This document shows, in pieces, positions 1 to 10,431 of a DNA stretch of 64,000 nt; the stretch's first letter is position 1, and each line of letters begins with the position of its first letter. The notes below the pieces were generated by a model. That model was not told where the DNA came from and ran no database searches. It was given only the letters and a program-made list of their open reading frames with translations. The stretch comes from Anaerolineae bacterium (lineage in GTDB: Bacteria > Chloroflexota > Anaerolineae > 4572-78 > J111): contig JAJVIM010000020.1 in the NCBI GenBank assembly GCA_022071955.1, forward strand, positions 186,001 to 250,000. The letters are read 5' to 3'. Both the position numbers and the translations under genes were made by a program.

Positions 1-319
1 CGGTGATCACATCCTGTTCTTCGTTGGATGAGGTCATCACTACAACCGGTAACAGGCGGGTGCGATGATCTGATCTGATGCGGCGCAAAATTTCCAGGCC
101 GTTTAATTTGGGCAGTTTTATATCCAGCAGGATCAAGCGGGGCATTTCCCGGGGGTTTCGATCAGCGTAGATGCCCGTGCAAAACAAATAATCCAGCGCT
201 TCGGCGCCATCGTGAGCCACAACAACCTGGTTCATTACCATATTTTTTTTGAGGGCGCGCAAGGCTAATATTTCGTCGTCGGGGTTATCTTCAATCAATA
301 GAATTATTTGCCTGTCCAT
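1..319 (-). CDS. Rcp1-type response regulator, partial (3' end outside window)
   Basis: This frame starts at the ATG complementary to 317-319 and stays open to the window edge, giving 106 residues with no stop. The start reads MDRQIILLIEDNPDDEILAL, a REC opening with the acidic pair. The phospho-acceptor lies in LILLDIKLPKLNG and the switch Thr/Ser in VVVMTSSNEEQ. The long insertion before the acceptor strand (FCTGIYADRNPREMP) is typical of the Rcp1 group, single-domain regulators that serve phytochrome-like kinases. It lies about 100 nt downstream of the kinase at 421-2664 on the same strand, whose HisKA box is also phytochrome-like, so the two are a probable cognate pair (inference). The end of the domain, with the conserved Lys, lies beyond the window. 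Confidence 0.9.
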   Translation of the reverse strand, partial: MDRQIILLIEDNPDDEILALRALKKNMVMNQVVVAHDGAEALDYLFCTGIYADRNPREMPRLILLDIKLPKLNGLEILRRIRSDHRTRLLPVVVMTSSNEEQDVIT

Positions 320-420
320 ATCCTGCTTCCAAATTCGCACCGTGCGGTTAGGGTTGCGGTTTCACCCCCTTGAGTATAATTGAAACCGTAATTGGAGCAA
401 CCTGTCGCCCCAAAAAATGG

Positions 421-2664
421 TTATAAATCGGTTTGAGGTGATACGGTGAAATAAAACGTAGCACCGCAGTCTGGTTCGGCTTTGGCCCAAACCCGGCCGC
501 CGTGCCGTTGGATCACCCGTTGAACAGTGGCCAGCCCAATGCCGGTGCCTTCAAATTCTTCGTCGCGGTGCAGCCGTTGGAATGCACCAAACAGGCTGTT
601 GGCAAACTGCATGTCAAACCCGGAGCCGTTATCTTTGATAAAATAGACGGTGTCGTCATTGGTTTCTATTTGACCAAACTCAATGACTGCGCACGGCCGG
701 TGGCGGGTAAATTTCCAGGCGTTGCCGATGAGATTTTCCAGCGCCACTTGCAATAACCTGGGGTCGCCGGTGGCAATGAGATTGGGCCAAATGGTAAATT
801 CTACGTGGCGTTCCGGCTCTACCTGGCGCAGCGACGCGCCAATGTCGGCGGCAAGCTGTGACAGGTTTACCGGGACAAGTTGCATATCACCCCGCACCAA
901 CCGCGACAATTTTAACAGCGAGTCGATGATCTGGCCCATACGCTGGCTGGCACTCCTGACCCGCCTGAGATAGGTTTGCGCGTCGGTGGGAAGTTCATCA
1001 AAATAATCCTCCAGCAAAATCTGACTAAAGCCATCAATACTGCGTAACGGGGCGCGCAAATCGTGCGATACCGAATAAGCGAACGTTTCCAGTTCTTTGT
1101 TGGCAGCCTGAAGCTGGGCTGTGCGTTCCAACACTCGTTGCTCCAGAACATCGTTTAATATGCGGATTTCTTCTTCGGCGCGTTTGCGGTCGGTAATATC
1201 GTGGGCCACAATGGTGATTTTGTGGGGGAATTCCGGCGAGGACGATTTTCTGGAATTGATCAATACCCAAAATTTGCGTTTGTTTTTGCCAATAATCTGA
1301 TATTCAACGGGTTCGTTTAACCCTTCGCCCTGGAGCATGCCGGGCACGTGTTGAAGGAAGCGTTCTTTGCTGGTATCAACCAGCAGGTTGAGCGGCGACA
1401 GCTCCAAAAATTCTTCACGGCTGTAACCGGTGTATTCGCACATTACGTCGTTCACGTCAAGGAATTTCTTGTTTATCAGATCAAGCTCGTAAATGCCGGC
1501 CGGGGCATATTGCACCAGTTGGCGGTAGCGGGTTTCGCTTTCGCGTAGCGCCTGCTCAACGCGAATACGTTCTTCGAGTTCCTGATTGAGGGTTTGGTTG
1601 GCCACAATCAATTCGGCGGTGCGCTGCTGAACCGCGGCAGCCATTTGCAAAAAACTGTCTTCCAGGCTGGCAATTTCGGTGTATGGGCTGGTTTGCAGCG
1701 TTCTGAGCTGGTCAAAATCGCCTTGCGCCAGGACATCTGCTTTTTGGGCCAGCCGGTCGATGGGGTTGGTAATCTTTCTAACGCTGAAATTCTGCATAAA
1801 AAAGAACAGGCCAAAGCTGAGCGTTAACGCCAGGGCGGCCACAACCAGCAGAATAATCAGCGGGCGGGCGGCGAGCATTGCCGGCTGGGCGGTAACCACC
1901 ACCCAGTTCGTTGCCGACATGGGCATGGCGCTGCCAATGAACCATGTTTCGCTGTCTTCGTCCAGAAACAGTTCGGGGCCGGATTTTTCAACGGGCGGCA
2001 GGTGGGAGAGGTGTCGCTGCTGCTGAACCCAACTCTGGTTGGGATGCGCCACCAAAATGCCGCGGTGATCGACAATAAATGAAATGCTGCCGGGCCGGGT
2101 ATCCACCTGTTTGATGCCGTTTTGGAGCTGCTCCAAATTCAGTTCGCCAACCAGTATTCCCCGAAGCAGACCGTTGTTTAAAATTGGCACTGCATAGATA
2201 ACCGCAATATTGCCGGTAGAAAATGAAATGTACGGGTCCGACAGGTAGGCGGTGCGGGTAGCCACAACCTGCCGAAAGTAATTTTCGCCAGAAAGGTCCA
2301 GGCCGTGGAGTTCGAGCGCGCTGGTGTTTTCTACCAAAACGCGGCCGGTGTGATCCAGCAAAAACAGGGCGGTTAATTGGGGGTAGTTTTGGCGGACATT
2401 AGCCAGGAGGTGGCTTTGCTGCGCGGCAGGCAGCTCAAATATATCATTGGCCAGCAGGTTCATCAAGCGGTTGATTTCTATTACATAAGCGTCGCTCTGG
2501 CGGGTCAGAACCGTAATAACAGTTTGTTGGTGGTTAGAAAACCCGTTTTTGATCAGATTAAAACTCAGCAGGATGACACCCACCATCAGCGCTGTCACGA
2601 TAATGGCCGGCAACACCAGGCCGGTAAACAAGGCTCTGCGTAACGATTGCTTTTGCGCGGACAC
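421..2664 (-). CDS. Membrane sensor histidine kinase (Cache-HAMP-PAS-HisKA-HATPase)
   Basis: The protein has 747 residues from the GTG at 2664, chosen because an AGGAG lies 8 nt upstream. The frame extends further, but that part overlaps the preceding gene and is not protein-like. A membrane segment at about residues 10-35 and a second at about 268-290 bracket an extracytoplasmic Cache-like sensor of about 230 residues. HAMP, a PAS domain (about 375-490), and HisKA with SVSHDLRAPL near residue 530 follow, then a HATPase with the N box ENLIGNAWKF and G boxes DNGSGF and GTGIGL. The phytochrome-like H-box fits an Rcp1-type partner, and one is encoded next downstream. The gene lies 22 nt after a binding-protein gene on the same strand, which suggests that the lipoprotein presents a ligand to the sensor domain (inference). 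All catalytic boxes look intact. Confidence 0.92.
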   Translation of the reverse strand: MSAQKQSLRRALFTGLVLPAIIVTALMVGVILLSFNLIKNGFSNHQQTVITVLTRQSDAYVIEINRLMNLLANDIFELPAAQQSHLLANVRQNYPQLTALFLLDHTGRVLVENTSALELHGLDLSGENYFRQVVATRTAYLSDPYISFSTGNIAVIYAVPILNNGLLRGILVGELNLEQLQNGIKQVDTRPGSISFIVDHRGILVAHPNQSWVQQQRHLSHLPPVEKSGPELFLDEDSETWFIGSAMPMSATNWVVVTAQPAMLAARPLIILLVVAALALTLSFGLFFFMQNFSVRKITNPIDRLAQKADVLAQGDFDQLRTLQTSPYTEIASLEDSFLQMAAAVQQRTAELIVANQTLNQELEERIRVEQALRESETRYRQLVQYAPAGIYELDLINKKFLDVNDVMCEYTGYSREEFLELSPLNLLVDTSKERFLQHVPGMLQGEGLNEPVEYQIIGKNKRKFWVLINSRKSSSPEFPHKITIVAHDITDRKRAEEEIRILNDVLEQRVLERTAQLQAANKELETFAYSVSHDLRAPLRSIDGFSQILLEDYFDELPTDAQTYLRRVRSASQRMGQIIDSLLKLSRLVRGDMQLVPVNLSQLAADIGASLRQVEPERHVEFTIWPNLIATGDPRLLQVALENLIGNAWKFTRHRPCAVIEFGQIETNDDTVYFIKDNGSGFDMQFANSLFGAFQRLHRDEEFEGTGIGLATVQRVIQRHGGRVWAKAEPDCGATFYFTVSPQTDL

Positions 2665-2686
2665 GAGGGCTGCTCCTGAACTTGGG

Positions 2687-3820
2687 TTAACGTAACGCCG
2701 GAACGGTAGCCTTAACCGCAAATTTGCCATTTTCAACGGTGACAATGTAAATATCGCGATTAACATCACCAAAGGCGTCAATAGAAATTGCGCCCTGTAT
2801 CCCGGCCAGGTTGTTGATTTGAGTGAGCGCCTGAGGCAACCCATCGGCCGAGCCGCCGGTTTGTTCCAGCGCCCGGGCCAGCACCAATACCGATTCGTAG
2901 GCGTAGGCCGCCGGAAAATCCGGGTTGTGCTGGTACAAACTGGTAAAGCGATTGAGATAGGGCGTAAAAGCCGGATAAGGGTTTTGGGCATTGTAAAAAG
3001 ATCCCAAATCCATCCCTTCAACGGCCTGCCCGCCTTTTTCCAGCAGTTCGCCGGTGTAGGCCCACGACGATGAAAACAAGTGTGACCGCAGGTTCTGCTG
3101 GCGGCCATATTGGGCCAGCAACGCCGCATCGATGGCGGAGGCGACAATAACCACCCCTTCTGGCTGCACGGCGGCCACCTGGGCCATCAGTTGTTTTAAA
3201 TTTGTTTCGCCGGATGTAAACGTAAACACCGGGCCGGCCTCTCCGCCGAGCCGCTCAAATTCGGCCCGAACAGCTTGCCACTGGGTTTCGGCAAAAGAGC
3301 GATTGCTCAAATCATAAATGCCGACAATTCGCTTTATCGAACGGTTACGATAAATATGCCGGGCCAGAGCCATCCCCAAAAAATCATTGCCGGGAATAAC
3401 CCGGAAAAAGTAATCGGCCTGGCGTGAAAAATCGGTGCTGGTGGAAGTTGGGCTGAGCAACACAACTTTGGCTTGATTCAATTGGTCAAATACGGCCGTG
3501 GTTTGCTGGCTGGTGGTGTGGCCAATAATGGCCACAACGCCGGCAGCGACCAGCTCGGCATCCACCTGCCGGGCAGTTTCCGGCTGGCCCTGGTCATCTT
3601 GGATGAGCAGTTTCAGGGGGCGATGGTTGACCCCGCCGCGCTCGTTAATTTCGTTCACTGCCATTTGGGCGCCGTTTCTGGCTGCAACGCCAAGTTCGCC
3701 GCGTTTGCCGGTTAGTTCGGCGGCAAAACCCACAAGTATCGGGTCGCTGCGGTTGCATCCAGCCACAAACACCATTACCATCAGCCAGCAGAAAATGTGC
3801 GTCAACGTTGTGGACCACAT
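2687..3820 (-). CDS. Substrate-binding lipoprotein, branched-chain amino acid type (Peripla_BP_6)
   Basis: The protein has 377 residues with a lipoprotein signal whose lipobox is VAGC at about residues 19-22. It continues as a type I periplasmic-binding fold: VGFAAELTGKRGELGVAA, then AVNEINERGGV and a QDDQGQPETARQ segment, as in LivJ-like proteins. Such proteins bind amino acids, amides or small organic ligands outside the membrane. No permease or ATPase genes of a LIV transporter lie nearby. The next gene, 22 nt away, is a Cache-type histidine kinase, so a ligand-presenting sensory role is more likely than transport. That role is inference. The alternative is an orphan binding protein that uses a transporter encoded elsewhere. 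Confidence 0.9.
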   Translation of the reverse strand: MWSTTLTHIFCWLMVMVFVAGCNRSDPILVGFAAELTGKRGELGVAARNGAQMAVNEINERGGVNHRPLKLLIQDDQGQPETARQVDAELVAAGVVAIIGHTTSQQTTAVFDQLNQAKVVLLSPTSTSTDFSRQADYFFRVIPGNDFLGMALARHIYRNRSIKRIVGIYDLSNRSFAETQWQAVRAEFERLGGEAGPVFTFTSGETNLKQLMAQVAAVQPEGVVIVASAIDAALLAQYGRQQNLRSHLFSSSWAYTGELLEKGGQAVEGMDLGSFYNAQNPYPAFTPYLNRFTSLYQHNPDFPAAYAYESVLVLARALEQTGGSADGLPQALTQINNLAGIQGAISIDAFGDVNRDIYIVTVENGKFAVKATVPALR

Positions 3821-3855
3821 TGTGCGCCTCCTCGCTTTTGGACTGGATTAATTGT

Positions 3856-5058
3856 TTATTCGACCCGCATGAGCACAAACTTGAGGTATCTGAATTCAGA
3901 AAAAACCAACGGGGTGGGATGGTCGGCGGGCTGGCCGGCAATGGCCAAAATGGTGGCCCGCCGCCGCGCTTTGGAAACACCCTCTTCGCAGACAAGCAGG
4001 AACGCGGCCAGATCAACATGGCTGGAACACGAAGCCGCGGCCAGCAGCCCATCGACATTGACCACCGCGGCAGCAGCGGTGATCAGTTTTTGGTAGGCGG
4101 CCAGCCCGGTTTTTAATGTTTCTTTGGATGGGGCAAACGAGGGGGGATCGACAACAACCAGGTCCCACGCATTTTTGGTTTTGGCGGCGTCGGCCAAAAA
4201 TGAGAAGGCATCGGCCTTGATGGCGCGGTGCTGTGCCGGGGGCAGGTTGTTGCTGTGCCAGTTGTGTTCTGCGGTTTGCAGCGCCGGCCCGGAAAGATCA
4301 ACCGTAGTCACCCGGCTGGCGCCGCCCAGGCCGGCATACACCGAAAAGCCGCCGGTGTAACCAAATACGTTCAACACGGTGCGATTGGCGGCCATTTGGC
4401 CAACCAGTTTGCGGTTGTTGCGTTGATCCAGAAAAAAGCCCGTTTTTTGGCCATTAATCACATCGGCCACAAAATGCACGCCATTTTCCAAAAATGGCAC
4501 CGGGTTTACCGCTAACTGCCCCACTAAAAGCTGGTCGGTGCCGCTGCTGCGAGCCTGCGGTTTGAGTACAACCTGCTTCAGCCTTAACTGCTCGGCCAGC
4601 CAGCGGGCAATCCCGGCGGCATCCCAAAAACCGGTCGGGCCGGGGCCATCGAGCTGCATCACGGCGGTGTCGCTATAAACATCGCAGATGAGGCCGGGCA
4701 GGCCATCGCCCTCGCCATTAAAAAGGCGGTAGCCGCTGGTTTGGGCCGGCACAACGGTTTTTCTCAGGCGCAGGGCGCGAGTCAGTTGCGCTTCGGCCCA
4801 GGCGTTGGTCAGCGGTTCGTCCGGGTTGGGGCTGCAAACTCTAAATGCCAGCGGGCTTTGGGCGTGGTAAAAGCCGTGGGCTACGGGCCGGCCTTTTTTG
4901 TTATCGAGCAAAATTGCCGGCGAACCGGGCCGGGCCGGCGGCAGGTGACGCAGGGCATCGGCAAAAACCCACGGATGGCCCCGCTTGAGTGTTCGGACAA
5001 GGTCGCGTGACAATCTGAGTTCGACGGGTGGCCCTTGGGGCGGTTTGATGAGCGGCAT
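3856..5058 (-). CDS. rlmI: Class I rRNA large-subunit cytosine methyltransferase, RlmI-like (PUA + Rossmann)
   Basis: The protein has 400 residues from the ATG at 5058. An upstream in-frame start at 5094 adds twelve residues that do not resemble the family. The first 80 residues (LSRDLVRTLKRGHPWVFADA) form a PUA-like RNA-binding domain. The methyltransferase part has motif I at NVFGYTGGFSVYAG, an acidic SAM-ribose contact in VTTVDLSG, and the catalytic-region motif VVVDPPSFAPSK. Domain order and length match RlmI, which makes 5-methylcytosine in 23S rRNA. The symbol rests on family resemblance only, since close paralogues exist. It is a housekeeping gene with no functional tie to the signalling genes downstream, 36 nt away on the same strand. 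The 170 nt between it and the LysM gene hold a divergent promoter region. Confidence 0.88.
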   Translation of the reverse strand: MPLIKPPQGPPVELRLSRDLVRTLKRGHPWVFADALRHLPPARPGSPAILLDNKKGRPVAHGFYHAQSPLAFRVCSPNPDEPLTNAWAEAQLTRALRLRKTVVPAQTSGYRLFNGEGDGLPGLICDVYSDTAVMQLDGPGPTGFWDAAGIARWLAEQLRLKQVVLKPQARSSGTDQLLVGQLAVNPVPFLENGVHFVADVINGQKTGFFLDQRNNRKLVGQMAANRTVLNVFGYTGGFSVYAGLGGASRVTTVDLSGPALQTAEHNWHSNNLPPAQHRAIKADAFSFLADAAKTKNAWDLVVVDPPSFAPSKETLKTGLAAYQKLITAAAAVVNVDGLLAAASCSSHVDLAAFLLVCEEGVSKARRRATILAIAGQPADHPTPLVFSEFRYLKFVLMRVE

Positions 5059-5134
5059 ACAAAGTATCTTATACCAAACCAAATCTGCGAGCAAGTAAAA
5101 ATAAAAAGGGATCAGGTCAGAATTTTGCGATAAC

Positions 5135-5163
5135 TTGACGTAAAATTCCAGCTATGATATTAT
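5135..5163 (+). promoter_or_regulatory. Sigma-70-type promoter for the LysM lipoprotein gene
   Basis: A -35 box TTGACG (5135-5140) and a -10 box TATTAT (5158-5163) are separated by exactly 17 nt, and each matches five of six consensus bases. Transcription would begin near 5170, about 60 nt before the ATG at 5229. The boxes lie in the divergent intergenic region. The overlapping TATGAT sequence at 5153-5158 is a less well spaced alternative. Confidence 0.6.
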
Positions 5164-5228
5164 GTAACGTAATCAGGTTTTATGTCTACTTACTGAGCTT
5201 ATTGAAACCCGTGCGGAGGAGTATTACT

Positions 5229-6617
5229 ATGGCAAAATCGCCCAAAATATTTTATGCGCTGATGATGCTGGCGTTGATTGTGGCGCTTAGTGGCTGCGAA
5301 CTCCGGCGAGACAGCAGCGACCTGGCCGAGCCTGCCCCCCTGTCTGATTTGCCGCCAACTCTGGCTCCGCTGGGGGCGGAAACAGACATGCTGGCCGAAG
5401 CGACCGCGGTGCCAACCGTTATCAATGTTCAGCCGACCGCCACTCAAACCAATCTGGCGCCCGGCCAAACTGCCGATGACCCGTCGGAACCGGTTGCGGC
5501 TGCTCCCAGCCAGGACACTTCGGTGGTTGTTGCCATGAATAGTACTACCGCCGAAGGCGCCGCCGCCGCGCCGGTTAACGCCGCGCCCGCCGCCGAAGGG
5601 GCGGCAATGGCCGAACCAGGCTCCCCGGATTCGATTGTGGTTGACGCCTCGGAAGATTTGCCAATAGGTGGCCCGGTGGCTTCCAATCCCCCGGCTAATC
5701 CGGCCGATGGCTCCTATTCGCCGGCCTATGGTGAAACAAGTTACATGGTTCGCCCCGGTGACACGCTGTTTAGTATTGCCCAGCGATTTGGCACAACTGT
5801 TGAAGCCATTGCCTACGCCAACGGCCTCAACTCCGATGTGATTGGGATTGGCCAAACGTTGAGCATCCCCGCTGGCAGCACCGGCGCGTATACCGACCCC
5901 GGTTATCAGCAACAGTCGCCGCAGTATTCGCAACAGCAGCCGGCTTACGGGTACCAGCAACCCTACCAGCAGCCGGGAGGATACCCCCAACAGCCCTACA
6001 ACCAACAGCCCGGCGCTTACCAGCAGCCGTATGTTCCCGGCCCGGCCGACCGCTTCCATATGGTTTCACCCGGCGAAACACTGTTTGGTATTGCTCTGCA
6101 GTACGGCAGCTCCGTTGAAGCGATTGCCTCCGCCAACGGAATTGATTATCCGTACAATATTCAAATTGGGCAGCAGTTGATTGTTCCGGCGGGCGGTGGG
6201 AATTACGGCGCGCCGGCTCAGGGCTACTACCCGCAGCAGCAGCCGTACCCGCAGCAACAACCCGGCAACGATTATTACTCGCAGCAGCCGTATCCGCAGC
6301 AACAACCCGGCAACAATTACTATTCGCAGCAGCCGTATCCGCAGCAGCAACCCGGCAACGATTACTATTCGCAGCAGCCGTATCCGCAGCAGCAACCCGG
6401 CAACGATTACTACTCGCAGCAGCCGTATCCGCAGCAGCAACCCGGTAACGGTTACTACAACGCGCCCGGCGCGGCCGGAACGCACACCGTCGCCCCCGGC
6501 GAGACGCTCTTTTCCATTGCTATGCGTTACGGCACTTCCGCCGAGGCGCTGGCAGCGGCAAACGGCTTGTACAATCCCAACCAGATTTTTGTGGGCCAGG
6601 TACTTTATCTGCCCTGA
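5229..6617 (+). CDS. Lipoprotein with three LysM domains and a Gln/Pro/Tyr tandem repeat
   Basis: The protein has 462 residues from the ATG at 5229, which has GGAGGA about 9 nt upstream. The longer frame from 5154 has no such site. The signal ends in the lipobox LSGC. A Pro/Ala-rich stretch leads to LysM 1 (YMVRPGDTLFSIAQRFG). A Gln/Tyr/Pro segment precedes LysM 2 (HMVSPGETLFGIALQYG), and five copies of a 15-residue repeat precede the C-terminal LysM 3 (HTVAPGETLFSIAMRYG), which ends the protein at QVLYLP. LysM domains bind N-acetylglucosamine glycans such as peptidoglycan, so an envelope-anchored wall-binding role is likely. No enzymatic domain is visible. The gene has its own promoter and a terminator at 6658. 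The long antisense frame across the repeat is a composition artefact. Confidence 0.9.
   Translation: MAKSPKIFYALMMLALIVALSGCELRRDSSDLAEPAPLSDLPPTLAPLGAETDMLAEATAVPTVINVQPTATQTNLAPGQTADDPSEPVAAAPSQDTSVVVAMNSTTAEGAAAAPVNAAPAAEGAAMAEPGSPDSIVVDASEDLPIGGPVASNPPANPADGSYSPAYGETSYMVRPGDTLFSIAQRFGTTVEAIAYANGLNSDVIGIGQTLSIPAGSTGAYTDPGYQQQSPQYSQQQPAYGYQQPYQQPGGYPQQPYNQQPGAYQQPYVPGPADRFHMVSPGETLFGIALQYGSSVEAIASANGIDYPYNIQIGQQLIVPAGGGNYGAPAQGYYPQQQPYPQQQPGNDYYSQQPYPQQQPGNNYYSQQPYPQQQPGNDYYSQQPYPQQQPGNDYYSQQPYPQQQPGNGYYNAPGAAGTHTVAPGETLFSIAMRYGTSAEALAAANGLYNPNQIFVGQVLYLP
6237..6461 (+). repeat. Five tandem copies of a 45-bp in-frame repeat
   Basis: The units 6237-6281, 6282-6326, 6327-6371, 6372-6416 and 6417-6461 each encode QQPYPQQQPGNDYYS or a one- to two-residue variant. 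Units 2 to 4 are nearly identical in DNA, which points to recent slippage or unequal crossing-over. The repeat forms the linker between LysM 2 and LysM 3. Copy number could vary between strains. Confidence 0.95.
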
Positions 6618-6657
6618 AAGATGTAATTCTGTCGCGGGTTTAATGTGTGCAGCTATT

Positions 6658-6684
6658 GGGGCATCCATTGGGATGCCCCTTTTT
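6658..6684 (+). terminator. Rho-independent terminator after the LysM gene
   Basis: A perfect 9-bp stem (GGGGCATCC / GGATGCCCC) with a four-base loop is followed by TTTTTCTTT. It lies 40 nt after the stop of the LysM gene. Confidence 0.85.
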
Positions 6685-6768
6685 CTTTGGTTTGCCCCCA
6701 CCTGCCGCCAGACTCAAGGGCCATCCCACCAAATGTTAACTCAAGCGATGCAGCTTGTTGCCGAAGTA

Positions 6769-6777
6769 TGATATAAT
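6769..6777 (+). promoter_or_regulatory. Extended -10 promoter for the GAF-PAS hybrid kinase
   Basis: TGATATAAT holds a perfect TATAAT (6772-6777) with the TGn extension. No good -35 box is seen 16-18 nt upstream. It lies just past the terminator and 33 nt before the ATG at 6810, so it could drive the signalling run that follows. Confidence 0.5.
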
Positions 6778-6809
6778 GGACGAGAATTTAAATTATTTTG
6801 GGAACAATA

Positions 6810-8888
6810 ATGACTTTTGCCGTTGAACAAATCTTTGACATCTGTCAGCAAATTGTCTCAAGCCTGGATTCGGTTGAAGTAGCCCAAAATGCGGTAACGC
6901 TTGTTCAATCGCTGGTTGGAAAAGCCGGTGTGGCTCTGTGGCTGCAAAATGACGATTATCTGGAAGTTAGCGCGGTGGCCGGCGCCCCACTTCCTTTTCC
7001 GCCCGGTACCACCCGGCCGCTTGAATCTGCCGTAACCGCAGACACCCCGCCGTTCGAGTTGTGGCTGCCGGTTAAGTTTGGTAAAAAAGAGCTGGGCCGG
7101 CTGAGTGTGTACAGCGCCCGGCAAAGTACCCTCGATGCGCTGAATCGAACTCAATTGGAAATTGTGGCCGGTTTTGTTGGAACAGCGCTGCAAAATGCCC
7201 ATCGGTTTAGCGCGATGAAACAAATCGGGACCCCGCGCCAGGCCGAAGCTGACGATCTGTATGTTAGCGAAGAATTATTCCGGCAGGTGGTTGCTTCGGT
7301 CAGCGCCCATATTTATGTGACCGAAGTAACGACCGGCGACAAACTGATCAATCATTACATTGCCCCCAATGTTGAACCACTAACCGGCTATCCGCACGAA
7401 AAATTCATTACCGACTGGGGATTTTGGCCCAATGAGGTCATCTATCCCGAAGACCGCCCCCTGGCCGCGGCGCAATTTTTGCAGTTGCGGCAGGGGTTAA
7501 CCAGCACTGCCGAATACCGGCTGCGGCGCGCCGATGGCCAGGTAATTTGGGTGCGAGACAGCGGCCGGGTAGAGCCGCGCGGCAACTCGCGGATGATTTA
7601 CGGCGTGGTGTCTGACATCACCGACCGGAAAGAGGCCGAGCTGGCTCTGGAGCGAGAGCGGGCGCTGCTGGCCGACCGGGTGGCCGAGCGCACCAGCGAA
7701 CTGAGCGCCGCCAACGCCAAACTGGCCCGGGCGGCCCGGCTCAAAGACGAATTTTTGGCCAATATGAGCCACGAACTCCGTACGCCGCTTAACGCCATTT
7801 TGGGCATGGCCGAAGTGTTGCAAAGCGGCGTTTACGGCCAGTTAAATGACGAACAACTTAACGCAGCCAAACATATTCAGGAAAGCGGCACCCATTTATT
7901 GGCGCTGATCACCGATATTTTGGACCTGTCCAAAATTGAAGCCGAAAAGCTGACGCTGGACATCGGCCCGGCCTACATTGATTTTGTGTGCGAAGCCAGC
8001 CTGCGCATGGTGGTTCAGGTGGCCAAACAAAAACAGATCAAAGTTGTGTCGCAATTTGACGAACGGGTCAAGTCGATTCAGGCCGACCAGCGCCGGCTCA
8101 AACAAATTCTGGTCAATTTGCTCAGCAATGCGGTCAAGTTTACCCCGGAAGGTGGGCAGGTTGGCCTGTATGTGCAGGGTGACCGCGAGCGTGAAGTGGT
8201 GCGATTTATTGTGTGGGACACTGGCATCGGTATCGCGCCGGAAGATATGAGCGAGCTGTTCAAACCCTTTGTGCAGCTCGATAGCAAACTATCGCGCCAG
8301 CACGAAGGCACCGGGCTGGGGTTATCGCTGGTGGCCCGGCTGGCCGAACTGCACGGCGGTGGGGTAGCCGTAGAAAGCGAACTGGGCCGCGGCAGCCGTT
8401 TCACCGTGTCGCTGCCGTGGCACGAGTCTGCCGTTGAAACCCCGGCCGCCGATGCAACACCTGCTGATCCGGTCGCCGAACCTCCGCTCCCGGAGGAGGC
8501 TCCCGCTGCCAAAACTCCGCCGTTGATTTTACTGGCAGAAGACAACGAAGCCAACGTGATCACCCTGACCGAATTTTTGACCAACATGGATTATCGCGTT
8601 ATTGTGGCCCGCAACGGAAAAGAAGCCATCGCTCGCGCGGCGGAGGAGCGGCCGGATATTATTTTGATGGATGTACAGATGCCCGGCATGGATGGCCTGG
8701 AAGCCATGCGCCAAATTCGGGCCGATGGCCAATTGTCGAACCTGCCCATCATTGCCCTCACCGCTCTGGCCATGCCCGGCGACCGCGAACTGTGTTTGGA
8801 AGCCGGGGCCAACGATTATTTGAGCAAGCCGGTTGGCCTGCGCCGGTTGATGAACGCAATTGAAGCTCAGCTACACCCCGCCGCTTAA
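6810..8888 (+). CDS. Hybrid histidine kinase (GAF-PAS-HisKA-HATPase-REC)
   Basis: The protein has 692 residues from the ATG at 6810. A TTG four codons earlier is possible but less likely. No membrane segment is present, so it acts in the cytoplasm. Domains in order are a GAF-like region (about 20-130), PAS (about 145-285) with its C-terminal VVSDITDRKEAE, a short coiled coil, HisKA with NMSHELRTPL near 317, HATPase (about 420-540) with NLLSNAVKF, DTGIGI and GTGLGLSL, a Pro/Ala linker, and a C-terminal REC (about 572-690) with acceptor LMDVQMPGMDG. The REC has the tail TALAMPGDRELCLEAGAND, also found in the last REC of the kinase at 56109-59795, so the two are paralogues. It lies 5 nt before the next kinase gene and is probably co-transcribed with it. 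Confidence 0.93.
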   Translation: MTFAVEQIFDICQQIVSSLDSVEVAQNAVTLVQSLVGKAGVALWLQNDDYLEVSAVAGAPLPFPPGTTRPLESAVTADTPPFELWLPVKFGKKELGRLSVYSARQSTLDALNRTQLEIVAGFVGTALQNAHRFSAMKQIGTPRQAEADDLYVSEELFRQVVASVSAHIYVTEVTTGDKLINHYIAPNVEPLTGYPHEKFITDWGFWPNEVIYPEDRPLAAAQFLQLRQGLTSTAEYRLRRADGQVIWVRDSGRVEPRGNSRMIYGVVSDITDRKEAELALERERALLADRVAERTSELSAANAKLARAARLKDEFLANMSHELRTPLNAILGMAEVLQSGVYGQLNDEQLNAAKHIQESGTHLLALITDILDLSKIEAEKLTLDIGPAYIDFVCEASLRMVVQVAKQKQIKVVSQFDERVKSIQADQRRLKQILVNLLSNAVKFTPEGGQVGLYVQGDREREVVRFIVWDTGIGIAPEDMSELFKPFVQLDSKLSRQHEGTGLGLSLVARLAELHGGGVAVESELGRGSRFTVSLPWHESAVETPAADATPADPVAEPPLPEEAPAAKTPPLILLAEDNEANVITLTEFLTNMDYRVIVARNGKEAIARAAEERPDIILMDVQMPGMDGLEAMRQIRADGQLSNLPIIALTALAMPGDRELCLEAGANDYLSKPVGLRRLMNAIEAQLHPAA

Positions 8889-8893
8889 GAGTA

Positions 8894-10420
<1,527 letters not shown>

Positions 10421-10431
10421 GAGGAATATCT

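Noticed and set aside
2665..3147. N-terminal extension of the kinase at 421-2664
   Set aside because: These codons overlap the binding-protein gene in another frame and read as Arg/Pro-rich noise. The GTG at 2664 has a good ribosome site.
6066..6701. Long minus-strand frame opposite the LysM repeat, 211 codons
   Set aside because: It is the antisense of a repeated Gln/Pro/Tyr stretch, with Leu/Arg/Val runs from the repeat itself. The plus-strand LysM gene explains the region fully.
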